Below are positions 22,988 to 32,090 of a DNA stretch of 64,000 nucleotides, piece after piece (position 1 is the stretch's first letter; every line of letters begins with the position of its first letter). The translations under genes were made by a program, and so were the position numbers. The DNA comes from Sacculina carcini (lineage: Eukaryota; Arthropoda; Thecostraca; Sacculinidae): NCBI GenBank assembly GCA_916048095.2, contig OU696576.1:5003664-5067663 (forward strand), read 5' to 3'. The notes beneath the pieces are model-generated. The model did no database searches and was not told where the DNA came from. It was given only the letters and a program-made list of their open reading frames with translations.

Positions 22988-23869
22988 TTAAATTGCGATC
23001 TTCCATGGTGGCAGCTCCGTTAAATTGGGACCTTCCATGGTGGAGCCTGAAGTGTCGCCGAATGGTACTGACGTCTGCGGTATCAAATCAATCTCGTCGT
23101 CCTCCTGTGCCTGCGGTGGCTTCACGAACGACGAACAGCTGGCTGCTGGAAGGAGATGGGCCGCGTTACGTGTCGATCCGTCAGATAAACGATACGACGT
23201 GGGGCCGTTTTGATTCTGCACCACAAGAGGAAACCGGAACTTTGACTCTCCCTTTGGCATATGCCCGTGCCGACGGACGTAGACGCAATTGTCGACCTGA
23301 AACCCAGGTTTGCGGACCGCGTTCCGTGCGTTGAAGACAACAGCATTCCATCGTTGTTGCTTCAACACACGTTGGGCAGGATCATCTCTCGTCGGTCTGT
23401 CGTATATCACGGGCTGCGCCAGTTGCATGATTCTTTCGTGAAGCAGCTCCGAAGGAGACACGCCCGTGCTGCAGTGCGGTGTGCTTCGGTAGTGCGCCAG
23501 CTGCGACCCGATGAAATCCGCGAACCGTGCCGACACAGGCACTTGGACTATCCAAGACTTGAAGGTCTGGTTGAATCTTTCTATTGCAGCATTTCCTCTC
23601 GGCCAATAGGGTGAAGATCGCCTGTGCTTGACACCTCTCACCGTCAGATACCTCTCAAACTCGGCGCTGGTGAATGGAGTACCGTTGTCGGTGACGATTT
23701 CATCGGGGAATCCCTCGCGAGACCACACAACACGGAGAAACTCCAACGCTGTTTGTGTTGTGACCGAAGGCACCAGACAGATCTCCGCCCACTTAGACCT
23801 GTAGTCTGTCAGCGTGATGGCGTAACGGCAATCTGGTGGAGCTACGGTAATGGGCCCGACGACATCCAT
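22988..23869 (-). pseudogene. Gypsy-2 integrase core and C-terminal region
   Basis: The frame begins inside the integrase catalytic core. MDVVGPITVAPPDCRYA supplies the first catalytic Asp, IVTDNGTPFTSAEFERYL the second, and NAAIERFNQTFKSW the Glu, in D,D-35-E spacing. The C-terminal part has KPGFQVDNCVYVRRHG and a short beta-rich end. It would join element DNA to the chromosome. The zinc-binding N-terminus is missing because the sequence jumps from protease to the catalytic core near 23875, and no own start is expected. A tandem duplication of about 37 bp near 22970-23040 repeats the extreme C-terminal codons. Confidence 0.8.
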
Positions 23870-25124
23870 ACCGAGTTTCGACCATCATTTATCCGGCTGT
23901 GAAACGCTGGTCAGCGGTGCAGGCTTGCACTTGTCCACCTGAGACAGAGTTCCTTCACGCGGGCGAATCGTCATGCCCAGCTCTGCTATCGCCGGCAACC
24001 CAAGGATTCCCGACGACGACGCTGTGTCGATTACGTATAACGTGGTATTCGTTGTGCGCTGTTCCACTGTCACCGTCGCTGCCATTTTGCCGATCACCTT
24101 GAGCTGTTATTTGCCGACTCCGAACAGTCGTGTGTCGGACGGCATCAAAGCGGTACCCTTAAAATGGGCCCTGGGCAGCGGAAGACTGATCAACAAATCG
24201 CTGGCCCCGGTGTCGACCTGCAGCTGGAGACGCGCCTGAATCGACTGAAACAACTGCGTCACACATCATTTTCGAGTCTTTAGGCGCGTGACACGACAAT
24301 ATTGTCACACCTCTCACTTTTGTGTCGCGTGCTGATTTCCCTTTCGATCGACAGACCACCGCCCAATGACCAATCCGTCCACATGCATTGCATATGCTTT
24401 TGCGTGCAGGGCAGAAGTCCTTCAGTGGTGTTTTGTGATGGCGCCCGCAGTACGAGCCTTTCTCGCCACTAAACGACGGACTTTTTGCAACAACCACACC
24501 GTCTCCGCTCGTCCGATGGTGTTGCCTGTTGACGCTCCTTTTCGCGTTCACTTCGCCGACGTTATCAGTATCCCGTGTCATTTTGGAGGAATGTTCCCGT
24601 GACGTCTCATAGGCCTCAGCTATTCGTAGAAGAGAGTCCAGCATCAGTGTTGGCTCCTGGAGAAACCGTTCCCGCAGGCGATTGTGCACTGTGTACCCGA
24701 CGATCTGATCGCGCACCAGTTCGTCTGTAAGTGTACCATATTGACAATTGAGTGCTAGAGTGCGGAGCGCAGAGACAAAATCTGTTGTCGACTCTAACTC
24801 CCGTTGGCGGCGCTGTTGAAAGGCAAACCGCTCGGCGATCACGTTCACTTTCGGAGCGTAGTGTTGAGTGAGCTGCCGCTTCAACTTGTTTGTCTCGGAT
24901 TCGCCTTCTCTCTTCGCTTCCGTTGGCAACGCCTTGTAGGCGCGCGCAGCCTCGGCGCCAATGCAATGCATCAGTAGTGCACGACGACGATAATTCGTGT
25001 ACGTGTCGCCGCCCACTGCCTCCAAGTAATTCTCAAAAGCTTCAAGCCACTCGATCCATGGAACCTGAGGCTTCCCTGGACGAGGCAAGAACTGATCCGG
25101 TGGTGGGATACCGTTTTTACTCAT
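23870..25124 (-). pseudogene. Gypsy-2 gag and protease
   Basis: Gag (from Met at 25124, MSKNGIPPPDQFLPRPGKPQ) has the capsid-type stretch WIEWLEAFENYLEAVGGDTY. Two cysteine motifs follow: YCGRHHKTPLKDFC and the CCHC knuckle CNACGRIGHWAVVC. Close to VVSVDSGASP the aspartic protease starts, and a second frame (about 24230-24110) carries VDTGASDLLISLPLP, the retropepsin active-site signature. An in-frame stop (near 24107) precedes a flap-like part ending LGLPAIAELGM. Gag to protease therefore needs a frame change, which may be natural frameshifting or decay. The sequence then runs directly into integrase, with RT and RNase H deleted. Confidence 0.8.
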
Positions 25125-25151
25125 ACCAGATTATGAATACGCCAACTAAAT

Positions 25152-25169
25152 CGAAAAACCTCGTCGCCA
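25152..25169 (-). promoter_or_regulatory. candidate primer-binding site of Gypsy-2
   Basis: Minus-strand TGGCGACGAGGTTTTTCG begins two bases after the LTR. The opening TGGCGACGAGG is common in animal Gypsy elements, but I did not match it to a specific tRNA. Confidence 0.5.
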
Positions 25170-25171
25170 AA

Positions 25172-25407
25172 TATAACGTCGGGATATGGAAAAGGCGTGG
25201 CCCAAACCAGCACTACATTACAGAAACACACGACACAAGACCTACCCAAAGAATGAATCCAACCCCGATCGAACTTACCATTTGACCTCGCAATTGTTAC
25301 GCCCTGTTACACGATTGGCTGAACAGTTACACATCATCGTCTCAATAACCGCACAAACGCAACAAACACAATACGAGAGACAATAATGGATCACCATAGA
25401 CACTACA
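25172..25407 (-). repeat. Gypsy-2 5' LTR
   Basis: 236 bp direct repeat of 22619-22854. Confidence 0.85.
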
Positions 25408-25760
25408 ATACTCCTCAAATTTAAACCCGTTCTTCTTGTGTAGTAAATCAAAAATTTATCACTATGAAAACAATGAAGCTTTCTGTCATCTCTATAATTC
25501 CAGGTTAATGTTTCCGCTATAGCAGTATATGCATATAGTTGGTATTGCATAATATTGCAACCCATATGCTTACGCAACTTTAGCTTATGCAACTGGCAAT
25601 TAAACCAATAAAATTACACAGTTAAATTCAGTGGTTTATTTTGTTACCAGTAGCATTTTACCCGCCCGTCGCGGGGAGCAATTCATGTGTAAATATTTCA
25701 TTTATTTCATTTATTTCAATTCTGTCATTATTTGCATAACATAAATAGTGACAAGGAGTC
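25408..25760 (-). repeat. Helitron 3'-end array, continuation
   Basis: Two more units, at about 25413 ('tttaaacccgttcttcttgtg') and 25655 ('acccgcccgtcgcgg'). The roughly 240 bp between them is the inverse of 61575-61800, including 'tttctgtcatctctataatt'. Similarity to the Helitron stops near 25694. The last bases (25756-25760, GAGTC) are the target duplication of the next element. Confidence 0.7.
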
Positions 25761-26199
25761 TGTAACAAAACCAGAAACTAAAAATCTAAATTATATTACA
25801 GACAGGCGCGCGTGGGCATCAGAGCCCCACGCGCGCCTACAAGACGTCACACCACAATCGCACCACGAACAAGACTCCCCGCTCACACCGTGTCACACGG
25901 GAGTACACACGGACACACACATACGCGCACACAGTCCTCACCCGCCGCAACAGCCAATCAGCGGCGAGCCGGTCATTCAGTCGCCGCTGCGGGGCATGGA
26001 CAATTCACAAGCGCATACACACACACACACCGAAACAACTGCACACACACACCGAAACAACTAGACACACTCGCTCACACACTCTCGCACGCAATATACA
26101 ATTCAACTATACACGATCACACATAGACACACTAACACGTTCACGCACTCACAATCTTTCACACACACTCTCTCTCTCACTACACACGATTACATCACA
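25761..26199 (-). repeat. TRIM-like 3' LTR
   Basis: 439 bp. It contains a perfect 12-bp-stem palindrome, GGCGCGCGTGGG…CCCACGCGCGCC (25805-25838), and a long CA-rich part. Open frames through it are repeated word for word in the other LTR and are not genes. Confidence 0.9.
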
Positions 26200-26907
26200 C
26201 CTCCACCTGTTTTTAAAGAAACATAAATCAACAAAAAACCGCGAACCAAGCAAACCAGGAAAAATGAACCAATAACCAAAATCTAATTAGACGACGGTCT
26301 CCACCAGATGCACACACCTTGGCTGCGGCGAAACACAACACGTCAGGCCCCAGCGTCCACCACGCTCCCGCCTCCGCCCGTGCTCTTCAGTGCTCCGCCG
26401 CAGCCTGCCGTCCTCTTCATCACCGGCTGCCGCGACAGGGCACAACACTTCGACCCCAGCACCCACTATGCTCCCGTCGACTCTAGTGCTCTTCAGCACC
26501 CTGCCGCAAACAGCCGGGACGTCGCCGCTCACACAGGCCACGCCGTCGCCGTCGTTCGTCATGTTTTCTTCCGGCTTCAGCAGCCCCTCTCTGTCAACTG
26601 CCGTCCAGCACCAGCATCCTCCACGAGCGATCGTCGCCTCCACCGACAATGCTGTAGTTGCCCGGCGACGTGCCTTACACCAGTGCAGGCGAGACGACCA
26701 GCATCCCTCGGCCACAGCTCCTCAGCTGCCTCCCGCCGGCATCATGCTGCACTGCCGTCCCCCTGCACACCAACCTGACACGCCACCGAGCACCTCCACC
26801 GCTGTTCTCCGCTGGTAGGCCGCTACTGATGCTGGAAGGCACCATCTCCGCTGCTGAAGCCGGGTCGCAGACAAAAATAATTCCAAAACAAAAAGGCCGA
26901 AATAGCT
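26200..26907 (-). other. TRIM-like interior, GC-rich and non-coding
   Basis: A PPT (26200-26209) and a GC-rich region (26330-26840) hold internally repetitive Pro/Ser/Ala-type codons open in several frames on both strands. Near-repeats such as 'gtgctcttcag' (26381, 26489) explain the open frames. No gag, RT or integrase motif is present. Confidence 0.6.
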
Positions 26908-27346
26908 TGTAACAAAACCAGAAACTAAAAATCTAAATTATATTACAGACAGGCGCGCGTGGGCATCAGAGCCCCACGCGCGCCTACAAGACGTCACACC
27001 ACAATCGCACCACGAACAAGACTCCCCGCTCACACCGTGTCACACGGGAGTACACACGGACACACACATACGCGCACACAGTCCTCACCCGCCGCAACAG
27101 CCAATCAGCGGCGAGCCGGTCATTCAGTCGCCGCTGCGGGGCATGGACAATTCACAAGCGCATACACACACACACACCGAAACAACTGCACACACACACC
27201 GAAACAACTAGACACACTCGCTCACACACTCTCGCACGCAATATACAATTCAACTATACACGATCACACATAGACACACTAACACGTTCACGCACTCACA
27301 ATCTTTCACACACACTCTCTCTCTCACTACACACGATTACATCACA
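26908..27346 (-). repeat. TRIM-like 5' LTR
   Basis: 439-bp direct repeat of 25761-26199, followed by GAGTC. Confidence 0.9.
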
Positions 27347-27351
27347 GAGTC

Positions 27352-27760
27352 GATAGAAGCTAAAGCTTGTTTGAAGTCGACCCCTTCAACACATCAATTT
27401 TATAAACACAAAGCATCACATGAGTATATAAAAATTGAATAATACATTAACACAATTTCACATTAAAGTCAAATAATACATGTACATTAAAGTTAAACAA
27501 TACATGTCCAGAATTTCACATCAATATAAAGCAAATTCATACATACAATGGATAGAAGTAATGAAGTAATGTAATGACAAAAAAGTGTTATAATTAACAC
27601 TATTAGGTATATAATTAGCGATCACCACTCGATCAAGTTTTTTACTCATTGTAAAGCCAATTAGATGATAAGCCACTAAAATTTATTGTGTGCTATTTCA
27701 AATTGCTAGTTTTAGGGTCTGTTTGTCATTGATGATCACATTTGATGTCATTGATCACAT
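27352..27760. other. AT-rich sequence, possibly LINE-B flank
   Basis: No gene seen. Loosely repeated 'acatgtacattaaagtt'-type segments occur at 27460-27520. Confidence 0.4.
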
Positions 27761-27943
27761 TTACTTACTTACTTTGGTTACTTTGGCTGATTCCGACATC
27801 TAGTGTCGCAGCTGAAGTGGGCTTCCGCTGACTGCAGTTCGGACTGCTGATATTGTTGCTAGTCGTCCCATCATCTCCGGCAGTGAGTTGTGATGACAGC
27901 TCTGATATCCTGGTATCGGTGGTTCATCAGGAATATCGTTCAG

Positions 27944-30928
27944 CTATTTGTCCAGTCTTCGCTTGAACAGCTCTGTCTTCACTCCAGTGATGTTTCTCAG
28001 TTCTCGAGGTATACAGTTGAACAGACGTCTGCCATTGTGTCTGAACGAGCTATGGATGATAGTACCCAGTTTCTGTGAGAATGCCTGAGTTGCTTCCACA
28101 TAACATAACCTGCCTCTTCTTTGGTGAACTTGCTGCTGCAGGCCTACGTTTGGGACACTTCCTTCTAGTATTTTCCAGACATATATCACTATGTATCTCT
28201 CTCTTCTTCTTTGCAGAGAGTACAGCCTGAGAGTTTTCAGCCTCTCCCAGTAGTTGAGTGTCTCCATCCCTTGGATCTTGCTGGTGAAAGACCTCTGGAC
28301 ACTTTCCATTTCTGCTATATCTTGCATTTTCTTGGGGCACCACAGTTGGCAGCAATATTCCATTCTGGACAAAATCATTGCTTTCCATACTCCAACCATG
28401 CAGCTTGGTTCTCTTGTTTGAAATGTCCGAAGCACCCACCCACTCATCTTTCTAGCGTTGTTAATTATGATGTTATAGTGATGATTGAATGTTGCATCGC
28501 TGCTCATATATATGCCGAGATCTTTAACTTGCACCTGTTCTGGTATAATTCGGCCATTACACTCATATGTCGTTTCCTGCTTAAATTTTTCGTTTGGACC
28601 GTATCTCAACAGCTCGAATTTGTCACTGTTTAGTTTCATATTATTTGATGAGGCCCATGTTAATACACAGTCTAGGTCGGATTGCAGTTTGACCACATCT
28701 TCGGTACTTTCAATTTTCAACAACATTCTTGTGTCGTCAGCGAAAGATGTGGTCTTGGAGCACTGGAGACTGCCATCAATATCTCCTATATGGACGATAA
28801 ACAGCAGTGGTCCTAGTACAGATCCTTGCGGCACTCCACTTCTTACTTCTCCTGGAATTGAGAGGTGCCCTCGAACCGATACTCTCTGTTGCCTGTCTGT
28901 AAGGAAGTTATGAAGCCATCTTCCAATGTGCCCTGTGATACCCAGGTTTCTCAGTTTGTGTAACAGAACTCCATGATCGACCTTATCGAACGCCTTTTCG
29001 AAGTCCAGATAGATGACGTCAGCATTGCATCCATCTTGTATGTTCTTCAATACTTCTTCATAATGGGTCATCAATTGAGACAGGCAGGATCTTCCTCTCC
29101 TGAATCCATGCTGTCCTACATTGAAGTAACCATGATCTTCCAAATAGGTCGTTATTTTCTTCTTTACTATACGTTCAAATATTTTAATAATATGTGACGT
29201 TAGTGTTATTGGCCTGTATCTGCTGGCTAGTCCTCGACTGCCTCCTTTATGTATTGGAGTTATGATGCCTGTTTTCAAGCACGAAGATATTTTGCCTGTT
29301 TCTAGTGATAGAGACCAAAGTATTTTCAGCGGTAGTGCGATTTGATGTCGACACTTTTTCAATAATATTGGATGAAATCCATCTGATCCTGGAGCTGCGT
29401 CGTTTGAGATATCTTCGATAGCCTCTACAATGTCCAGCTGTGTGAAATCAAAAAACGACAGTTGACCAGTTCGTGTTGACGTATCTGTAAAGAAGTCATT
29501 TGGATTTTCCACTGCTTTGTCTACTAGCGGACTACTGAAGACACTTTCATATTGATCTTTCAATATATTGGCCATCTCCAATTCATCTCCTGTGAGCTCA
29601 CCGTCTTTTCTCGTTAGTGGACCAACTGTTGACGTTGTTTTTATCTTCTTGTTTGCATATGCAAAGAAGTATTTGGGATTTGTTTTTATTTTTTCGACTG
29701 CTTGTATTTCTTCTCTCATTTTTTGCTCAGTATGTGACTGCTCAAGTTGAAGTTCGATCAAACGAAGCTGCTCATTTATTATATTTCTATTTTGTTTTCC
29801 GTTCCTTTGTAGTTTTTTCTCCAGTAAGCGTCTCTTTCTCATGAGGATTCTCCTGTCTTTCGGGATTATTGACCTGTTACGTCGCTGCTTCTTATAGGGA
29901 ATAAGTTCAGCACAAACAGCCAAACATTCTTTCACAATCACTTCATTTATTGTGTCGACATCATCCAGTCTTGAAAGGAGTCCATTCCAATCTATTTGTC
30001 CAATGGCAGCTGTCACATTGTCCCAGTTTATGTTTGGAGAATAGAAGTTGTATTTTCCCAGATTATTTTCAGCATCATGCTGTTTTTCTACACAACTGTT
30101 TTTTCCACTGAGGGAGAGTAATCTACCCTGTATAACATTGTGATCCGACATGATGGTGCCTTTGACATACCAAGAGTGTACTATACCAGTATTGCTTGTT
30201 ATTAGCAGATCTAGGACGTTATGTGATCTAGTTGGTTCTTTAATTAACTGCACCAGATAATGTTCCTGTATCAAGTCAATGAGAGCCTGTGCTTGTTGTC
30301 TCTCTTCCAGTGTAATAATACCACTTCTCACTCTCAGAGTATCCCAGCAAATGGTAGGAAAGTTAAAATCTCCCAGCATAATTACTTGTGTCTCAGGGGT
30401 TGGCAGATTCCGTAGTGCTCTGTATATTTTTTCTAATGCTTCAGAAAAAAGTTGTACCGTGGTATCAGGTGGTCTATACACCGTTATCAGCAGAATGTTT
30501 ACACCTTTCAGGTACATTATCAACAATTCTGTTCTTCCGTTCGAGAAACTCGTAATTTCCTCCGTGTTAGCCGCAATGTCATCTCTAATGTAGACGGCCA
30601 CACCTCCGTGTTTTCTTTGTATTCTGTCTGCTCTGTAGACAGAATAGTTTTTTATATTTATTTCTGCATCGAATTGCTCTTGATTGAGATGTGTTTCTGT
30701 TAGAGCAAGGAACATCAAGTTCTCTTCCAGTGCATATTCACTCAACATCGGGATCTTGCTTTGCCTACATTTGGGATAAAGACCCCTGATGTTGAGGTAT
30801 ATAAAATTGTTTAGTGTATACATCGGTTGCATGTTCTTTCCCGAGTCTCTATTCTCTCCATTCTTGTCAACAGAGTATCCAATATCCTGGTTGTTCTCTC
30901 TTCCATCTGCTCTATTCTTCGAAGACAA
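27944..30928 (-). CDS. LINE-B ORF2: endonuclease-reverse transcriptase, intact
   Basis: 994 codons without interruption, a normal length for this protein. An APE-type endonuclease occupies about residues 40-275, with the active-site series N46 (LNIRGL), E78 (LTETHL), D187/N189 (MLGDFNF) and D262-H263 (MSDHNV). A linker rich in Lys/Arg follows. The RT spans about 545-800, with YRPITLTSH (571), YLDFEKAFDKVDH holding catalytic D642, SGVPQGSVLGP (697) and SFADDT holding D731-D732. The C-terminus has the post-RT segment with ILSRMEYCCQLWCP. The enzyme would nick the chromosome and prime cDNA synthesis there. The first 118 bp overlap ORF1, and a later Met (residue 33, KNMQPMYTLNNF) may be the true start. 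ORF2 is probably translated by reinitiation from the same RNA. Confidence 0.9.
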   Translation of the reverse strand: MSSKNRADGRENNQDIGYSVDKNGENRDSGKNMQPMYTLNNFIYLNIRGLYPKCRQSKIPMLSEYALEENLMFLALTETHLNQEQFDAEINIKNYSVYRADRIQRKHGGVAVYIRDDIAANTEEITSFSNGRTELLIMYLKGVNILLITVYRPPDTTVQLFSEALEKIYRALRNLPTPETQVIMLGDFNFPTICWDTLRVRSGIITLEERQQAQALIDLIQEHYLVQLIKEPTRSHNVLDLLITSNTGIVHSWYVKGTIMSDHNVIQGRLLSLSGKNSCVEKQHDAENNLGKYNFYSPNINWDNVTAAIGQIDWNGLLSRLDDVDTINEVIVKECLAVCAELIPYKKQRRNRSIIPKDRRILMRKRRLLEKKLQRNGKQNRNIINEQLRLIELQLEQSHTEQKMREEIQAVEKIKTNPKYFFAYANKKIKTTSTVGPLTRKDGELTGDELEMANILKDQYESVFSSPLVDKAVENPNDFFTDTSTRTGQLSFFDFTQLDIVEAIEDISNDAAPGSDGFHPILLKKCRHQIALPLKILWSLSLETGKISSCLKTGIITPIHKGGSRGLASRYRPITLTSHIIKIFERIVKKKITTYLEDHGYFNVGQHGFRRGRSCLSQLMTHYEEVLKNIQDGCNADVIYLDFEKAFDKVDHGVLLHKLRNLGITGHIGRWLHNFLTDRQQRVSVRGHLSIPGEVRSGVPQGSVLGPLLFIVHIGDIDGSLQCSKTTSFADDTRMLLKIESTEDVVKLQSDLDCVLTWASSNNMKLNSDKFELLRYGPNEKFKQETTYECNGRIIPEQVQVKDLGIYMSSDATFNHHYNIIINNARKMSGWVLRTFQTREPSCMVGVWKAMILSRMEYCCQLWCPKKMQDIAEMESVQRSFTSKIQGMETLNYWERLKTLRLYSLQRRRERYIVIYVWKILEGSVPNVGLQQQVHQRRGRLCYVEATQAFSQKLGTIIHSSFRHNGRRLFNCIPRELRNITGVKTELFKRRLDK

Positions 30929-31884
30929 GTTTCTAAAAAAGTTGCACCATCATATTCCCTCTGTGCTTGAGTCCGAGTTTCTACCACCTTCTGGCGATTT
31001 TTTTCTGTTGTCTTGTATTTGTTTTTGTTTGTGTTGTTCATACTGTGTCCATTTTTGGGTTTGTTTTTCACGGTCTCTCCTGTACCAGCGTAATTTGTAG
31101 TCTGGTTTGTCAAGGCATCCCGATCTTTTCTCATTGTACCTCTGACATGGGGGAATTTGCAATTTTCATTCAGGCAAACCCGAGACTTCAATGAACCCCT
31201 GCACATGTTCGGATGGAAGTGTGGACACTCCTTCCCCAGCTTGCATCCCAATTTGTTATTTGTTCCATGTTTCAGAAACTTGGGGCATGGTTTAGGGTGG
31301 CTATGTGTACAATCTACGCCTCTGATTCCATGTTTGCAATTACCATTTCTATAGTACCTACAAATGTTTTGACTTTGGTTTTTTCTAACTTCAGCGGACG
31401 AATGTTTTCCTACTTGAGTGTTCTTTTTCAACTCCTTTTTTGGGTCAACATCTACAGACTCCCTTGCTGTATCGCACTCACAGGTACATGCTTTTTCCGC
31501 GTTTGCATTCCTTTCCTCCTCGTTTTCCTTTGCTTCCGTGTAGTCTGTATTATTCGACAACTGCTCTTTATTCATATTTGCATTGACATGTTTTGCGCTT
31601 TGCTGAGTTTTTTCCTCTGATTTATCTTCAATCATGGATTCCTCACTTTCAAGCGCTCTGCACTGATCTATCTTCTCTTTCAGTGTGCTGAAGTTTGCAT
31701 GATTTTTTTTGGTGCATGGCTCGCATGTGTACTTCCTATTTGTAGCGGTGAAATTTATAATGGCATAGTCTGGCAGCAAAGTGCAAGAATAGTGAATCCA
31801 ACTTTGGCAGTCACTACATTTTATGCCACTTCCACAGTGTTTTTCACAAACAATACATGGGCAGACATGGTTATTTTCGGCCAT
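30811..31884 (-). CDS. LINE-B ORF1: PHD-like plus triple CCCH zinc-finger protein
   Basis: 357 codons. Residues 8-57 hold a PHD/RING-like Cys-His cluster: CPCIVC, then CGSGIKCSDCQSWIHYSC, then CEPC. The middle is acidic and Asn/Lys-rich (60-170). Three CCCH fingers follow: CRYYRNGNCKHG…CTHSH (C175, C183, C192, H196), CPKFLKHG…CKLGKECPHFH (C200-H224), and CRGSLKSRVC…CKFPH (C228-H246). The C-terminal third is basic and then coiled-coil-like (RIEQMEERTTRILDTLLTRM). In related LINEs ORF1 binds the element RNA, and PHD-type ORF1s are known in the CR1 group. CCCH fingers usually bind RNA, so this protein likely packages the transcript. No break is seen. Confidence 0.85.
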   Translation of the reverse strand: MAENNHVCPCIVCEKHCGSGIKCSDCQSWIHYSCTLLPDYAIINFTATNRKYTCEPCTKKNHANFSTLKEKIDQCRALESEESMIEDKSEEKTQQSAKHVNANMNKEQLSNNTDYTEAKENEEERNANAEKACTCECDTARESVDVDPKKELKKNTQVGKHSSAEVRKNQSQNICRYYRNGNCKHGIRGVDCTHSHPKPCPKFLKHGTNNKLGCKLGKECPHFHPNMCRGSLKSRVCLNENCKFPHVRGTMRKDRDALTNQTTNYAGTGETVKNKPKNGHSMNNTNKNKYKTTEKNRQKVVETRTQAQREYDGATFLETCLRRIEQMEERTTRILDTLLTRMERIETRERTCNRCIH

Positions 31885-32090
31885 TATTCAATCTCAAATA
31901 TCAACCAATAGGTAATTTAACTGAATTACCGTGAATGACGATTATTCAACGCCGTTAAATAATCAACAACCCAAAACAACTATCTAAATTAGGCCAAAAT
32001 TGAAGACACCAAAATACCACGTCCAAAGAGCACGACGAGACGAGTGACGAGACACAATCAAAATTATCAAACAACTCGATGATGGAAAAA

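Larger units (their letters stand above)
22619..25407 (-). mobile_element. Gypsy-2: Ty3/Gypsy element lacking RT and RNase H
   Basis: Two 236-bp LTRs (22619-22854 and 25172-25407) flank a minus-strand gag-protease-integrase interior. On the minus strand the LTR starts TGTAGTGTC. The 3' LTR is preceded by the polypurine tract AAGGAGGGGAA (22857-22868). The 5' LTR is followed by a candidate primer site, TGGCGACGAGG (25169 leftward). Flanks 'acact' and 'atact' agree at 4 of 5 bases. The element interrupts a Helitron tail unit: the halves 'ttccctcaacac' and 'cctcaaatttaaacccg' sit on either side. Confidence 0.85.
25761..27346 (-). mobile_element. TRIM-like short LTR element, recently inserted
   Basis: Two 439-bp LTRs (25761-26199 and 26908-27346) look identical by eye over all lines compared and flank only 708 bp. 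Plus-strand limits are TGTAAC…ATCACA, and the 5-bp duplication GAGTC is exact on both sides (25756-25760 and 27347-27351). Next to the left LTR the minus strand has the polypurine tract CAGGTGGAGG, so the element probably reads right to left. The interior encodes no retroelement protein, so mobilisation would depend on an unrelated or parental element. Confidence 0.9.
27765..32085 (-). mobile_element. LINE-B: non-LTR retrotransposon with two intact ORFs
   Basis: ORF1 (31884-30811) overlaps the open frame of ORF2 (30928-27944) on the minus strand in a different frame. A roughly 170-bp 3' UTR follows, ending in an AAGT-type repeat ('ccaaagtaagtaagtaaatg' on the minus strand near 27760-27785). 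The 5' UTR reaches to about 32085, where it abuts LINE-C. Both ORFs are uninterrupted and keep all catalytic motifs, so this copy may be recent. The clade is CR1/Jockey group; I cannot be more exact without a tree. Confidence 0.85.

Noticed and set aside
26287-26818. Long open frames on both strands in the TRIM interior
   Set aside because: GC-rich, internally repetitive sequence is open in several overlapping frames at once. There is no retroelement motif or codon signature.
25812-27273. Two identical 104-codon frames
   Set aside because: They lie at the same position in the two LTRs of one element. CA-rich repeat coding, not duplicated genes.
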